A DNA stretch of 64,000 bases from Bacillota bacterium (GCA_023390175.1 JAEWDK010000024.1:186001-250000); one strand, 5' to 3'; counted from the stretch's first letter, positions 27,287 to 37,266 are shown. Program-made: numbers and translations. The notes: generated by a model from the letters alone, not told the origin.

Positions 27287-28516
27287 ATGGGAGTTTTCGA
27301 AGAATTAAAAGCGAGGGGCTTGATCGCCCAAATGACGGATGAAGAGAAAATCAAAGATCTTCTCGACAACCAAAAAACAACCTTTTATATCGGATTTGAT
27401 CCGACTGCCGACAGCCTGCATGTCGGTCACTTTGTGCAGATTATGGTAATGGCACACATGCAGCGCGCGGGTCACACCCCAATTGCCCTGTTTGGCGGTG
27501 GTACGGGCATGATCGGCGATCCTTCCGGCAAAAGTGATATGCGTAAAATGCTCACTTCAGAGGAAATCAATCATAATATTGACTGCTTCAAAAAGCAAAT
27601 GTCCAGCTTAATCGATTTTTCGGACGGGAAAGCAATTATGGCAAACAACGCTGACTGGCTTTTGAACTTGAATTACGTTCAGTTCCTGCGTGACGTTGGT
27701 GTGCATTTCTCTGTGAACCGGATGCTTGCGGCGGAATGCTACAAGCAGCGTTTGGAACGGGGCCTTTCCTTCTTTGAACTGAATTACATGATTATGCAGA
27801 GCTATGACTTCCTTGAATTGAATCACAGGTACAACTGCCAACTTGAGCTTGGGGGCGACGACCAGTGGAGCAATATTATCGGCGGTGTGGAACTGCTTCG
27901 GCGCAAAGAGGCCAAGGATGCTTACGGAATGACCTTTACGCTTTTGACCACCAGCGAAGGTAAAAAGATGGGCAAAACGGAAAAGGGTGCGGTGTGGCTT
28001 AACCCGGAAAAGACGACTCCGTTTGAGTTCTACCAGTACTGGCGCAATATCGGGGATGCAGATGTAATTAAGTGCCTTAAAATTCTTACTTTTATGCCGC
28101 TTGATGAAATTAATGAGCTTGCAAAACTGGAAGGCGGAGAATTGAACAAGGTGAAAGAAATTCTTGCGTTTGAAGTCACCAAGCTGATTCACGGCGAAGA
28201 AGAAGCAAAAAAGGCGCAGGAGGGTGCAAGAGCTCTGTTTGGTGCGGGGACGAACACCGACAATATGCCATCCAGTGAAATTACTTCGGCAGACTTTACC
28301 GACGGAGAAATCGGTGTGCTTGATCTTCTTGTGAAAGTAAAGCTTGTCCCGTCGAAGGGAGAAGGCAGACGTTTAATCGAACAGGGCGGTGTTGCGGTTG
28401 ATGATGAAAAAATAGCTTCCGTGACGGCAAAGCTTTCCCTGAAAGATTTTGAGAAAAAATATGTGATTATTAAAAAAGGTAAAAAAATTCACCATAAGGT
28501 TATCCTTGCCGAATAA
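27287..28516 (+). CDS. tyrS: Tyrosyl-tRNA synthetase
   Basis: 409 residues. The class I HIGH motif appears as HVGH (DPTADSLHVGHFVQ) and the KMSKS motif as KMGKT (GKKMGKTEKGAVW). A C-terminal S4 domain is present (LLVKVKLVPSKGEGRRLIEQGGVAV). It charges tRNA-Tyr. The start MGVFEELK has GGAGG 8 bases upstream; the frame extending back to 27212 runs through the T-box and is not used. Confidence 0.97.
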   Translation: MGVFEELKARGLIAQMTDEEKIKDLLDNQKTTFYIGFDPTADSLHVGHFVQIMVMAHMQRAGHTPIALFGGGTGMIGDPSGKSDMRKMLTSEEINHNIDCFKKQMSSLIDFSDGKAIMANNADWLLNLNYVQFLRDVGVHFSVNRMLAAECYKQRLERGLSFFELNYMIMQSYDFLELNHRYNCQLELGGDDQWSNIIGGVELLRRKEAKDAYGMTFTLLTTSEGKKMGKTEKGAVWLNPEKTTPFEFYQYWRNIGDADVIKCLKILTFMPLDEINELAKLEGGELNKVKEILAFEVTKLIHGEEEAKKAQEGARALFGAGTNTDNMPSSEITSADFTDGEIGVLDLLVKVKLVPSKGEGRRLIEQGGVAVDDEKIASVTAKLSLKDFEKKYVIIKKGKKIHHKVILAE

Positions 28517-28526
28517 CCTGCTTTAC

Positions 28527-28566
28527 AAACCGCCCATGCTTAATTCTGTTGAGCATGGGCGGTTTT
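28527..28566 (+). terminator. Terminator of tyrS
   Basis: AAACCGCCCATGCT pairs with AGCATGGGCGGTTT around a 10-base loop, ending in a T-run. Confidence 0.9.
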
Positions 28567-28630
28567 GATTGATTTTTATATAATAAATCATTATAATAGA
28601 ACCACTGGTCTTTATGGAGGTGAAATACAG

Positions 28631-31291
28631 ATGAAGAAAAAACGTTCCTGCATCATTGCGCCGACCGCAGTAATGCTGATCATGATGTCTGTGTTTTTTT
28701 ATTACCGAATGTTTCCGTTCGGCGATAAAACGCTGTCCTGGTGTGACATGAACCAGCAGGTTATCCCTTTTTTGATGGATTTCAAAGATATTTTATCCGG
28801 TAAGGCAAACATGTTCCTGAATATGCAGAATGCAGGCGGCATGAGCTTCTGGGGCGTCTTTTTATTCTTTATTTCAAGTCCGTTTACTTTTTTGGTCACG
28901 CTGGTCAATAAAGCGGATATGTACCATTTTGTTAATATTTTAGTTGTGCTAAAAATGATGGTCTGTGCTTTGACCGCGAGCGTTTTTTTCAGCCGTCAAT
29001 TCAACAAACTGAATACCGCTCAAAATGTTGCGCTTTCCGTGATGTATGCATTTTGCGGTTATACCATGTTTTACTACCAAAACCAGGTTTGGCTGGATGT
29101 GATGTATCTTTTCCCGATTTTATTGCTGGGCTTGGCTCAACTGGTGGAGGAAGACCGGATTTGGCTGTATGTTTTGGCCTTTTCTGCAATCCTTACTGTC
29201 AACTTTTATCTCAGTTACATGGTATGTATCTTTTTGGTTCTTTCCTTCGGTATTTATCTGATTTTTTGTGTACCGGCGGAACACAGACGAAAAAGCATTG
29301 TGCTGCTTGGTATTTCAACACTGGTCGTTGCTGTTATAACTGCTGTGGTTTGGCTGCCGTCGTTGATGCAGTATGTCAGTTCCGCAAGAACGGGCGATTT
29401 GATATCAAGCTTGAAGATAGGCCGGCTTTTTACCCGTTTTGACACCACGCTCGCCGTCATTCTTTGCTCGGGGGCAATTTTTGCCGCGATTATTTTGTAT
29501 CTTGCTTTTACTTCCGGCCACACAAAGAAAGCTGCCGGTGTTTTTTGTATTCTTATTCTCACACTGATTCCTGTTTTTATTGAACCGATCAATAAAATGT
29601 GGCAAACCGGGAATTATCAGGCTTTTCCTGTGCGCTACGGTTATATTACAATCTTTTTCGGCTTAATCCTGCTTGCTGCGGTCATAACTGCAGTGAATGA
29701 CAAGCACGCATTAAGGCAGAGCAATTCCTTTTCCTTATTTGGGGCAATGCTGGCAGTCGGCGCCTTGTTCATTGCCGCATGTGTTTTAATTACGAAGGAC
29801 TATGATAAAATTACGATCTATACAAAAACGCTGTGGGGGGATAAAAACAGCTTTGTGCTGCTGCTGGCATTTTCTTTTGCGGCAGGCCTTGCGTACCTTA
29901 CAATTTTGCTGCTGTATCGGTTTAAGCAGCTGAGCAAAGCGGCGTTTTCAGCTTTCCTTTGCGTGATTGTGCTGGTGGAATGCATCTTTAATTCGTGCGT
30001 TTATATTGCTTCCGCAGCCAACAGCACGGCCATTTATACACCGGTAATCAGTTTAAGCGATAAAATTAACGACACCGGATTTTACCGTGTAAAAATGGAT
30101 CAAAAATACTTCGACGTGAATTTAGCCGGAAGCATGGGGTACAACACGCTAAGCCATTATACCTCACTTACCAACGAAAGCTTTATGTACACCATGAAAA
30201 AGCTGGGGTATTCCTCCTACTGGATGGAGGTTAACTCAAACGGAGGAACAGAACTTACAGATGCGATTTTGGGCAATCAATACAGCATCATAAAAGCGGA
30301 TAACATCAAAAATAACGACAGCATTGTTTATAAAAATTCAGCTTACGCAATAAAGAGAAACAGTCCCGTTCTTCCTTTTGGGTTTGTAATAAATAATTCC
30401 GATATTCAGTCCTTAAAGCTGCTGCCGGATACGACTCGTTTGAATATTCAGCAGTCGCTCTTTCAATCTGTTTTTCATACGAGTCAGAACCTTTTCACCC
30501 AGTATGAGCCGATTCAGATGAATAACATTTCGATCAAAAAAGACGACAAATACACAATTACTTTTCCGGATAATACGCGGAATGGCATTATTAACTATAA
30601 TATTCCCGTAAAGGGAGCGCAAACGCTGTATTTCGATTGGTTTGACCGGTTGTCCAACAGCCTGATCGAACACATCAATTCAAGCTTTAATATTTTTGTT
30701 AACGGAATAGCAGTACAGCCGGACTATCCGAACCAATCAAACAACGGTCTTGTAAAGTTAGGAACATTTACAAATGAGACTGTGAATGTGCAGATTGAAG
30801 TACTGAAGGAAGTCAGTGCAAAATCCTTCGGGCTGGCCGGTCTGGATTTAAACGTGCTCAATACTGCGGTAAATAATACCGTGCCGGCTAACTTAAAACA
30901 GGTGAATAATCAGATTATCGGAACAGCATCTGCGCAAGATGACAACGCGTACCTTTTCCTGCCGCTGACCTACGGGAACGGGTACACTGCTTATGTAAAT
31001 CATAAAAAAGCGGAAGTTCTGCGCGTGTTTGATTCAATGATTGCAGTCAAGCTTGATAAAGGAAATAATGCGGTTTCCATCAGTTATCTGCCGCCCGGTT
31101 TTCAAACGGGTGCTTATCTGTCCGCAGCGGGACTATTACTTTTGCTCGGTATTATGATTTTTTTGAAAAAAGGATTGTACCGCAAGATTAAGTTCCTTGA
31201 AATTCCGGCATCAATTCTTTTTTGGCTGCTGTGTGTCGGAATTTTTACGGCAGTTTACATTTTTCCCCTGATCGTTTATTTCAAAAGATGA
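28631..31291 (+). CDS. YfhO-family polytopic membrane protein
   Basis: 886 residues with about 12-14 membrane helices, mostly in the first 480 residues, then a large extracytoplasmic domain and a final pair of helices. The N-terminal TLSWCDMNQQVIPFLMDFKDIL (acidic residues after the first helix) and FVNILVVLKMMVCALTASVFF are typical of the YfhO/DUF6044-type GT-C-like proteins, which are linked to glycosylation of wall polymers such as lipoteichoic acid. A role here is inferred only. TATGGAGGTG precedes the ATG. It is monocistronic, with terminators on both sides. Confidence 0.85.
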   Translation: MKKKRSCIIAPTAVMLIMMSVFFYYRMFPFGDKTLSWCDMNQQVIPFLMDFKDILSGKANMFLNMQNAGGMSFWGVFLFFISSPFTFLVTLVNKADMYHFVNILVVLKMMVCALTASVFFSRQFNKLNTAQNVALSVMYAFCGYTMFYYQNQVWLDVMYLFPILLLGLAQLVEEDRIWLYVLAFSAILTVNFYLSYMVCIFLVLSFGIYLIFCVPAEHRRKSIVLLGISTLVVAVITAVVWLPSLMQYVSSARTGDLISSLKIGRLFTRFDTTLAVILCSGAIFAAIILYLAFTSGHTKKAAGVFCILILTLIPVFIEPINKMWQTGNYQAFPVRYGYITIFFGLILLAAVITAVNDKHALRQSNSFSLFGAMLAVGALFIAACVLITKDYDKITIYTKTLWGDKNSFVLLLAFSFAAGLAYLTILLLYRFKQLSKAAFSAFLCVIVLVECIFNSCVYIASAANSTAIYTPVISLSDKINDTGFYRVKMDQKYFDVNLAGSMGYNTLSHYTSLTNESFMYTMKKLGYSSYWMEVNSNGGTELTDAILGNQYSIIKADNIKNNDSIVYKNSAYAIKRNSPVLPFGFVINNSDIQSLKLLPDTTRLNIQQSLFQSVFHTSQNLFTQYEPIQMNNISIKKDDKYTITFPDNTRNGIINYNIPVKGAQTLYFDWFDRLSNSLIEHINSSFNIFVNGIAVQPDYPNQSNNGLVKLGTFTNETVNVQIEVLKEVSAKSFGLAGLDLNVLNTAVNNTVPANLKQVNNQIIGTASAQDDNAYLFLPLTYGNGYTAYVNHKKAEVLRVFDSMIAVKLDKGNNAVSISYLPPGFQTGAYLSAAGLLLLLGIMIFLKKGLYRKIKFLEIPASILFWLLCVGIFTAVYIFPLIVYFKR

Positions 31292-31329
31292 AACAGCGGG
31301 CCCGCACCGTAAGGTACAGGCCCGCTGTT
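31292..31329. terminator. Terminator between convergent yfhO-like gene and ACT gene
   Basis: AACAGCGGGCC pairs perfectly with GGCCCGCTGTT around 16 bases; the plus side is followed by GGAATTTT. It probably serves both converging transcripts. Confidence 0.75.
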
Positions 31330-31346
31330 GGAATTTTATAGACTTT

Positions 31347-31808
31347 TTATGATTGAATACCACTTTCAATCGCGTGCAGTGTTTCGTTAAAATCTGCCGC
31401 AGTAACCAAAAGAGAAATATCAACTTCTGAAGTTGTAATAATTCGAATATCAGTTTCCACCTTTGCCGCTGCAGCAAAAACCCCTGCAGCAACACCGGGG
31501 GAGTTCTTCATGCCCTGATCGTAAACGGAAATTTTGCAGTTGCCGCTGCTCACAATCGTTTTAATATTGGAATTGTCATGCAGATCAGATGTAAAAGTAA
31601 GAATTTTACCCAAATCATTATCGGCTATCGTAAATGAAATAGAAGTGAACGCGCCGTGTGTGGGTGCGAGCGAAATCATATCAACATCTACGCCAAAACC
31701 GGCAATCCTGCGAAATACATTTGCAATAAACGTTAAATCGGATGGGCAATTTTGCAGCGTGATTAACGTGATGTCATTGGAAGTAGTAATAGTCGGAGCC
31801 GTAACCAT
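31347..31808 (-). CDS. ACT-domain protein resembling aspartokinase regulatory domain
   Basis: 153 residues with two ACT-like repeats and no catalytic part. The C-terminal GMKNSPGVAAGVFAAAAKVETDIRIITTSEVDISLLV is close to the lysine/threonine-sensing ACT region of aspartate kinases. It is the last gene of asd-dapA-dapB, so a regulatory role in the aspartate pathway is likely: perhaps sensing lysine or acting as a free regulatory subunit. No kinase gene is in the window. TAAGGAGG lies 7 bases before the ATG. Confidence 0.8.
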   Translation of the reverse strand: MVTAPTITTSNDITLITLQNCPSDLTFIANVFRRIAGFGVDVDMISLAPTHGAFTSISFTIADNDLGKILTFTSDLHDNSNIKTIVSSGNCKISVYDQGMKNSPGVAAGVFAAAAKVETDIRIITTSEVDISLLVTAADFNETLHAIESGIQS

Positions 31809-31823
31809 AATGAAAAAACCTCC

Positions 31824-32576
31824 TTATTTTAATAAATCAGACATGTTATAAAGTCCCGCAGGCTGTTCGGTTAAGAAAAATGCCGCATTCACAGCGCCTA
31901 AAGCGAAAATCTCTTTTGATTGGGCGGAATGTGAAAGCGTAATTACTTCATGTGGACCTGCGAAAATCACTTCGTGTTCACCGACTATGGTGCCACCGCG
32001 AACCGAGTGAATGCCGATTTCCGCTGTTTCGCGTTTTTTCCGCTGGGAATGGCGGTCATAAACATAATGTGCCGCGGTATCCCGAACAGAGGAGATTCCG
32101 TCGGCAATCATCAGCGCCGTTCCGCTTGGTGCGTCAATCTTTTGATTATGATGTTTTTCAATAATTTCAATATCAAAATCATGGTCCAAAACCTGAGCAG
32201 CCTTTTTAGAAAGCTCAATCAGCAGATTGACGCCGAGCGACATGTTGCCCGAATAAAAAATCGGAACACTCTTTGATACTCGCGTAATCGATTCTACTTG
32301 AGCGCTGTTGTAACCTGTTGTGCAAAGAACAAGCGGAACCCCCGTTTTCTCCGCATACTGGAGCAAAGAGGGGAGAAGCGCCGGGTTGGAAAAGTCAATC
32401 AATACATCTGCGTCCACATTGACTTGCGCAGGTTTTGCGAAAACAGGGTAATTGTTCGGAAGTTCCGTATTCAGGTCAATTCCGCCCACAACCACGCAGT
32501 TTTCACGCTGTGCCGCACAGGCGGAAATTTCACGGCCCATTTTTCCATTGCATCCGCTTATAATAATCCTTGTCAT
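31824..32576 (-). CDS. dapB: 4-hydroxy-tetrahydrodipicolinate reductase
   Basis: 250 residues. The dinucleotide motif is IISGCNGKMGREI, and the catalytic/substrate region is EIIEKHHNQKIDAPSGTALMIADGI (near residues 130-155). It reduces the DapA product on the lysine/diaminopimelate path. MTRIIIS is preceded by GGAGGGACG; the upstream extension into the dapA end is rejected. It lies between dapA and the ACT gene. Confidence 0.96.
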   Translation of the reverse strand: MTRIIISGCNGKMGREISACAAQRENCVVVGGIDLNTELPNNYPVFAKPAQVNVDADVLIDFSNPALLPSLLQYAEKTGVPLVLCTTGYNSAQVESITRVSKSVPIFYSGNMSLGVNLLIELSKKAAQVLDHDFDIEIIEKHHNQKIDAPSGTALMIADGISSVRDTAAHYVYDRHSQRKKRETAEIGIHSVRGGTIVGEHEVIFAGPHEVITLSHSAQSKEIFALGAVNAAFFLTEQPAGLYNMSDLLK

Positions 32577-32602
32577 TAAAACGTCCCTCCGAAAAGGTAA
32601 AT

Positions 32603-33493
32603 TTATTTTATCAGTTCGTACTTTTTCAGTACGGAGGCGAGCGTTTGCAGTGCTTCGGCGCTCATAGAAGTAAGCGGTAACCGGCATTCGCCACAGTCAG
32701 TTCCCAGCATTTTCATAGCCGCTTTTACCGGTATAGGGTTTACATCCATAAACAATGCATCCATTAATTCAAAATGCTTCAAAAAAGCCTCCCTGCTGGC
32801 TGCAAGATCGCCTGCGAAATAGTCCGCACAAATCTGATGCATCACATGGGGCAAAACATTGGCGAATACGGAAATAACGCCTTTTCCGCCCAAAGCCAAA
32901 ATGGGGAGGGTTTGATTGTCCTCACCGGAATACACAGCGAGATTGTCGCCGCAAAGGGAAATTGTTTTTGCAACAGACGAAATGTCGCCGTTTGCTTCTT
33001 TTGTCGCCGCAATATTGGGATGCTTTGACAGCTCAAAATATGTTTCCGGTTTAATGTTGCATCCTGTTCTGGACGGCACATTATAGAGGATAATCGGAAG
33101 ATCAACCCGGTCGGCAACGTAATTATAATGCTTTACCAAACCGGCCTGAGATGTTTTATTATAGTAAGGCGTAACCATTAATAAAGCGTCGGCACCCAGC
33201 TCCTGTGCGGAACGGGAAAGCTCCACCGCATAGTTTGTATCGTTGCTGCCGGAGCTTGCAATGACAGGTACCCTTTTGTTCACGTGATTTACAATAAATC
33301 GAATTGCTGCGCAATGCTCTTCATGATTCAGCACAGGGGACTCGCCGGTCGTAGCACATGCAATAATCGCGTCTGTGCCGTTATTAATATGGAATTCAAT
33401 TAAATCACTCAGAACTTCATAATTGATTGAGCCGTCTTTTTTCATAGGAGTTACCAGTGCAACACCGGACCCGGTAAAAACGAGCTTTTTCAT
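32603..33493 (-). CDS. dapA: 4-hydroxy-tetrahydrodipicolinate synthase
   Basis: A 296-residue aldolase-barrel enzyme. The catalytic Tyr is in ILYNVPSRTGCNI and the Schiff-base Lys in IAATKEANGD. It condenses pyruvate and aspartate semialdehyde. Its product also feeds DpaAB (13413-14851) for spore dipicolinate, linking two loci of this window. GGAGGTAATT lies before the ATG. Confidence 0.97.
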   Translation of the reverse strand: MKKLVFTGSGVALVTPMKKDGSINYEVLSDLIEFHINNGTDAIIACATTGESPVLNHEEHCAAIRFIVNHVNKRVPVIASSGSNDTNYAVELSRSAQELGADALLMVTPYYNKTSQAGLVKHYNYVADRVDLPIILYNVPSRTGCNIKPETYFELSKHPNIAATKEANGDISSVAKTISLCGDNLAVYSGEDNQTLPILALGGKGVISVFANVLPHVMHQICADYFAGDLAASREAFLKHFELMDALFMDVNPIPVKAAMKMLGTDCGECRLPLTSMSAEALQTLASVLKKYELIK

Positions 33494-33522
33494 AATGAAT
33501 TACCTCCAAATTTGCAGTGTGC

Positions 33523-34602
33523 TCAGTCGATATAACCTTTTGCGCAAAGGAGTTCCGCCATTAAAACAGCGCCGCCTGCCGCGCCGCGCAGCGTGTTATG
33601 GGAAAGACATACAAATTTGATATCATACTGTGTGTCCGGACGCAAACGGCCGATGGAAACAGCCATACCGTTTTCTAAATTACGGTCCAGCCTTGTCTGC
33701 GGACGGTCGTCCTCACGGAAATAATGCAAAAATTGCTTTGGCGCGCTTGGAAGCTGAAGCTCCTGGGGAACACCCTTGAAGCTTTCCCATTTTGATATGA
33801 TTTCTTCCATTTCAACTTTCTTTTCAAAGGAAGCAAATACCGCAGCCGTATGGCCGTCGGAAACAGGTACGCGCAAACATTGGGAAGTAATGCAGGGGGA
33901 AACGGCATTTACAATTGCACCGTTTTCAACGTGCCCCCAAATTTTAAGGGGCTCATTCTCCGATTTCCCTTCTTCGCCGCCAATGAACGGAATAACATTA
34001 TCCACGCTTTCCGGCCACGTTTTGAATGTCTTTCCTGCGCCGGAAATCGCCTGATAGGTGCAGGCGAGAACTTTTGTCACGTTCAGGTCAAGCAGGGGAT
34101 GAATTGCAGGAACATAGCTTTGCAGCGAGCAGTTGGATTTTACGGAAATAAAGCCGCGCTTTGTTCCCAAACGCTTACGCTGAAAATCAATGACAGCTGC
34201 GTGGTCCGAATTGATTTCGGGGATAATCATTGGTACGTCCGGTGTGCCGCGGTTTGCGCTGTTGTTTGACATGACAGGGCATTCCGCTTTTGCATACTTT
34301 TTTTCCAATGCTTTAATTTCTTCTTTTTTCATATTTACAGCGCAGAATACAAAGTCAACCAGCGAAGTGATTTTCTGTACATCCTCTTCCGCATTGTAAA
34401 CGGTCATCTTTGCCATGCTTTGCGGCATCGGGGTGGTCATAAGCCAATGGTCGCCAACCGCTTCTTCATAGGTTTTTCCTGCAGAACGCGCGCTGGCAGC
34501 AAGTGCGGTAACGGTAAACCACGGGTGGTTTTCCAGTAAAGTTGCAAACCTTTGGCCCACCATTCCGGTAGCTCCAATAATTCCTACATTATACTTTTTC
34601 AT
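33523..34602 (-). CDS. asd: Aspartate-semialdehyde dehydrogenase
   Basis: 359 residues. The N-terminal NADP motif is GIIGATGMVGQRFATLLENHP. The active Cys lies in SVKSNCSLQSYVPA (near residue 156). The length and sequence suit the archaeal/fungal-like Asd branch. It is the first gene of the lysine-riboswitch operon. AGGAGG lies 6-7 bases before the ATG. Confidence 0.95.
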   Translation of the reverse strand: MKKYNVGIIGATGMVGQRFATLLENHPWFTVTALAASARSAGKTYEEAVGDHWLMTTPMPQSMAKMTVYNAEEDVQKITSLVDFVFCAVNMKKEEIKALEKKYAKAECPVMSNNSANRGTPDVPMIIPEINSDHAAVIDFQRKRLGTKRGFISVKSNCSLQSYVPAIHPLLDLNVTKVLACTYQAISGAGKTFKTWPESVDNVIPFIGGEEGKSENEPLKIWGHVENGAIVNAVSPCITSQCLRVPVSDGHTAAVFASFEKKVEMEEIISKWESFKGVPQELQLPSAPKQFLHYFREDDRPQTRLDRNLENGMAVSIGRLRPDTQYDIKFVCLSHNTLRGAAGGAVLMAELLCAKGYID

Positions 34603-34657
34603 TTATGGTTCCTCCTAAATATATTATATGATAATATGAAACAAAAATATCAGCCTA

Positions 34658-34682
34658 ATAAAAAAACCGGTTGCAAACCGGT
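34658..34682 (-). terminator. Riboswitch expression-platform terminator
   Basis: On the minus strand, ACCGGTTTGCAACCGGT forms a hairpin followed by a run of seven or more T residues, 55 bases before the asd start. Confidence 0.85.
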
Positions 34683-34721
34683 CGTCAATAAAATATAATA
34701 AAACTATTCGCCATTTGCGGA

Positions 34722-34912
34722 ACCTGGCAGCAACCCAAGTACCGGTATGTCGATAGCGCTCCATCATAATCATGACGACAGTTGTGTTGATGTTCACAAA
34801 ACAACCAGGTGAATGCCTGCCGCAGCATTCCCTTCGGCGAGTTTACCTTTCGCAGACCCTCAACAGCTTCGGCAGCCTAAAATCTGTTACTATTTAAAAT
34901 CGCGCCTCTATC
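34722..34912 (-). ncRNA. Lysine riboswitch (L box)
   Basis: Read on the minus strand, the leader shows the L-box hallmarks in order: AGAGGCGCGA near 34910, AGTAAC, AAAGGTAAACTCGCCGAAG near 34830-34850, and GGAGCGCTATC near 34755. These match the lysC leader motifs as I remember them. The terminator at 34658-34682 follows. It should lower transcription of asd-dapA-dapB-ACT when lysine is high. The exact P1 ends are approximate. Confidence 0.88.
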
Positions 34913-35009
34913 TTTGTATAAATTATTAATTATAATAACATGGGTTGCTATTGGTTGTCAATTTATTTATAATTAACAATTGGTAATATTAATATAGGAG
35001 ATATTCAAA

Positions 35010-36056
35010 ATGGAATTAAATTTGCAGGACATGCAGACAAAGGATTTTTTTTACGATTTGCCAAAGGAACTGATTGCACAAACTCCGCTGGAACCGCGCG
35101 ATTCTTCCCGGCTGTTAACACTCAACAGGGAAACGGGTGAAATTTCACATCAGCATTTTTATAATATCACAGACTATTTAAATCCGGGCGACTGCCTTGT
35201 ATTAAACGATTCCCGTGTACTTCCAGCACGGTTATACGGTATCAAAGAGGATACCGGGGCGAAGGTTGAATTCTTACTGCTGACGCACCGTGAAGGTGAT
35301 GTTTGGGAGGTACTCTGCGGCCCCGGAAAACGGGCAAAACCCGGTTCGCATTTTGTATTCGGCGACGGGCTGCTAAAAGCAGAGGTACTTGAAATTATTG
35401 AAGAGGGCAACCGACTGGTGCGCTTTTCCTATGAAGGCAATTTTTACGCGATATTGGATGAGATCGGCCAGATGCCGCTGCCGCACTATATTACGGAACA
35501 TCTGAGCGACAATGAGCGCTACCAAACTGTTTATGCAAAAGAGGTAGGTTCCGCCGCTGCGCCGACCGCCGGCCTTCATTTTACGCCTGAATTGCTTGAA
35601 AAAGTAAAAGCAAAGGGCGTTAAGGTTGCTTTTGTAACGCTGCACGTTGGCCTGGGCACTTTCCGGCCCGTTACCGCGGAAAAGGTGACCGACCATAAAA
35701 TGCATTCGGAGCATTACTATCTGCCGAAAGAAACAGCGGATGCTATTCTTGAAACCAAAAAAAATGGCGGCCGTGTTATCGCAGTCGGCACTACGAGCTG
35801 CCGCACGCTTGAATCGGTCGGAACAAAAGAAGGCTGCATCAAGGAAAGCGCCGGTTGGACGGATATTTTCATTTATCCGGGCTATCAATTTAAGGTGCTG
35901 GACGGGCTGATTACGAATTTTCATCTTCCGGAAAGCACGCTGATTATGCTGGTTTCGGCTTTGGCGGGATACGACCATATTATGAACGCGTACCGGGTTG
36001 CCGTTCAGGAAAAATATCGGTTTTTCAGCTTTGGGGACGCAATGTTTATCTATTGA
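35010..36056 (+). CDS. queA: S-adenosylmethionine:tRNA ribosyltransferase-isomerase
   Basis: 348 residues, full length. QTPLEPRDSSRLLTLNRETGE and VLNDSRVLPARLYG at the N-terminus, AAPTAGLHFTPELLEK and the C-terminal NFHLPESTLIMLVSALAG are family signatures. It makes epoxyqueuosine in tRNA. ATG 35010 has AGGAG 9 bases upstream. It is followed by tgt after 14 bases, so the two act in the same queuosine pathway. Confidence 0.97.
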   Translation: MELNLQDMQTKDFFYDLPKELIAQTPLEPRDSSRLLTLNRETGEISHQHFYNITDYLNPGDCLVLNDSRVLPARLYGIKEDTGAKVEFLLLTHREGDVWEVLCGPGKRAKPGSHFVFGDGLLKAEVLEIIEEGNRLVRFSYEGNFYAILDEIGQMPLPHYITEHLSDNERYQTVYAKEVGSAAAPTAGLHFTPELLEKVKAKGVKVAFVTLHVGLGTFRPVTAEKVTDHKMHSEHYYLPKETADAILETKKNGGRVIAVGTTSCRTLESVGTKEGCIKESAGWTDIFIYPGYQFKVLDGLITNFHLPESTLIMLVSALAGYDHIMNAYRVAVQEKYRFFSFGDAMFIY

Positions 36057-36070
36057 AAGGAATTGACTGA

Positions 36071-37201
36071 ATGTATCAATTAATCAATAATACCGGTACG
36101 GCAAGGCGCGGTGAATTCACTACGCCGCACGGAACCGTTCAAACCCCGGCATTTATGAATGTTGCCACCTGCGGCGCGATTAAAGGCGCTGTTTCCGCAC
36201 TTGACCTGAAGGAACTGAAATGTCAGGTGCAGCTTTGCAACACGTATCACTTGCATTTGAGGCCGGGAGATGAAACAGTCAAAAAGCTTGGCGGCCTGCA
36301 CAAATTTACCCGGTGGGACGGCCCGATTCTGACCGACAGCGGCGGATTTCAGGTCTTTTCCCTTGCAAAGCTGCGGAATATCAAAGAAGAGGGCGTCACG
36401 TTTGCCTCGCACATCGACGGCCATAAAATTTTCATGGGGCCGGAAGAAAGTATGCGGATCCAGTCAAACCTTGCCTCCACGATTGCAATGGCTTTTGACG
36501 AATGTGTGGAAAACCCCGCTGAATACGATTATGCGCGTGATTCATGCAGGCGTACGGTTCGCTGGCTTTACCGCTGTAAAGCTGAAATGGATCGCCTGAA
36601 CGCGCTGCCGGGCACCCTTAACCCGAAGCAAATGCTTTGGGGGATAAATCAGGGCAGTACCTATGAAGACCTTCGCATCGAAAACATGCGTCAAATCCGC
36701 GAACTTGACCTGGATGGATATGCCATTGGCGGATTGGCGGTAGGGGAAAGCGCAGAGGAGATGTATCGCATTATAGAAGCGGTAGAGCCGGAAATGCCGA
36801 AGGACAAGCCCCGGTACCTTATGGGCGTTGGAACTCCCCTGAACATTTTGGAATCGGTGAAGCGCGGTGTGGATATTTTCGACTGCGTAATGCCTTCCAG
36901 AAACGCGCGCCACGGCCATGCGTTTACCTGGGACGGCTGCCGCAACCTACAGAACGCGAAATATAAGCTGGATGAGCTTCCGCTTGATGAATCCTGTGAT
37001 TGTCCGGTTTGCCGCAATTTTAGCCGTGCATATATTCACCATTTGTTTAAGAGCGGAGAAATGCTTGCAATGCGTCTTTGCGTTATGCATAACATCTATT
37101 TTTACAACTCGCTTCTTGAAAAAATTCGAGATTCAATGGATGCAGGTAATTTTGAAGCATTTTACAATGAAAACCGCGAAAAAATTGGTATTAGAATATA
37201 A
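36071..37201 (+). CDS. tgt: tRNA-guanine transglycosylase
   Basis: 376 residues. LTDSGGFQVFSL (substrate Asp), GGLAVGE and the catalytic region DCVMPSRNARHGHAFTW are present. The zinc site C-x-C-x2-C with a distal His appears as CDCPVC...H near residues 310-350. It exchanges guanine-34 for preQ1 in tRNAs. It lies in the common queA-tgt-yajC order. Confidence 0.97.
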   Translation: MYQLINNTGTARRGEFTTPHGTVQTPAFMNVATCGAIKGAVSALDLKELKCQVQLCNTYHLHLRPGDETVKKLGGLHKFTRWDGPILTDSGGFQVFSLAKLRNIKEEGVTFASHIDGHKIFMGPEESMRIQSNLASTIAMAFDECVENPAEYDYARDSCRRTVRWLYRCKAEMDRLNALPGTLNPKQMLWGINQGSTYEDLRIENMRQIRELDLDGYAIGGLAVGESAEEMYRIIEAVEPEMPKDKPRYLMGVGTPLNILESVKRGVDIFDCVMPSRNARHGHAFTWDGCRNLQNAKYKLDELPLDESCDCPVCRNFSRAYIHHLFKSGEMLAMRLCVMHNIYFYNSLLEKIRDSMDAGNFEAFYNENREKIGIRI

Positions 37202-37207
37202 TACTAC

Positions 37208-37236
37208 TTGCATGAAAATGGATTTATTGATATAAT
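37208..37236 (+). promoter_or_regulatory. Promoter for yajC
   Basis: TTGCAT (37208-37213), 17 bases, then TATAAT (37231-37236) with TG before the -10. Confidence 0.75.
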
Positions 37237-37266
37237 CATAACATTAAATGGAGGTGCAGTTCTATC

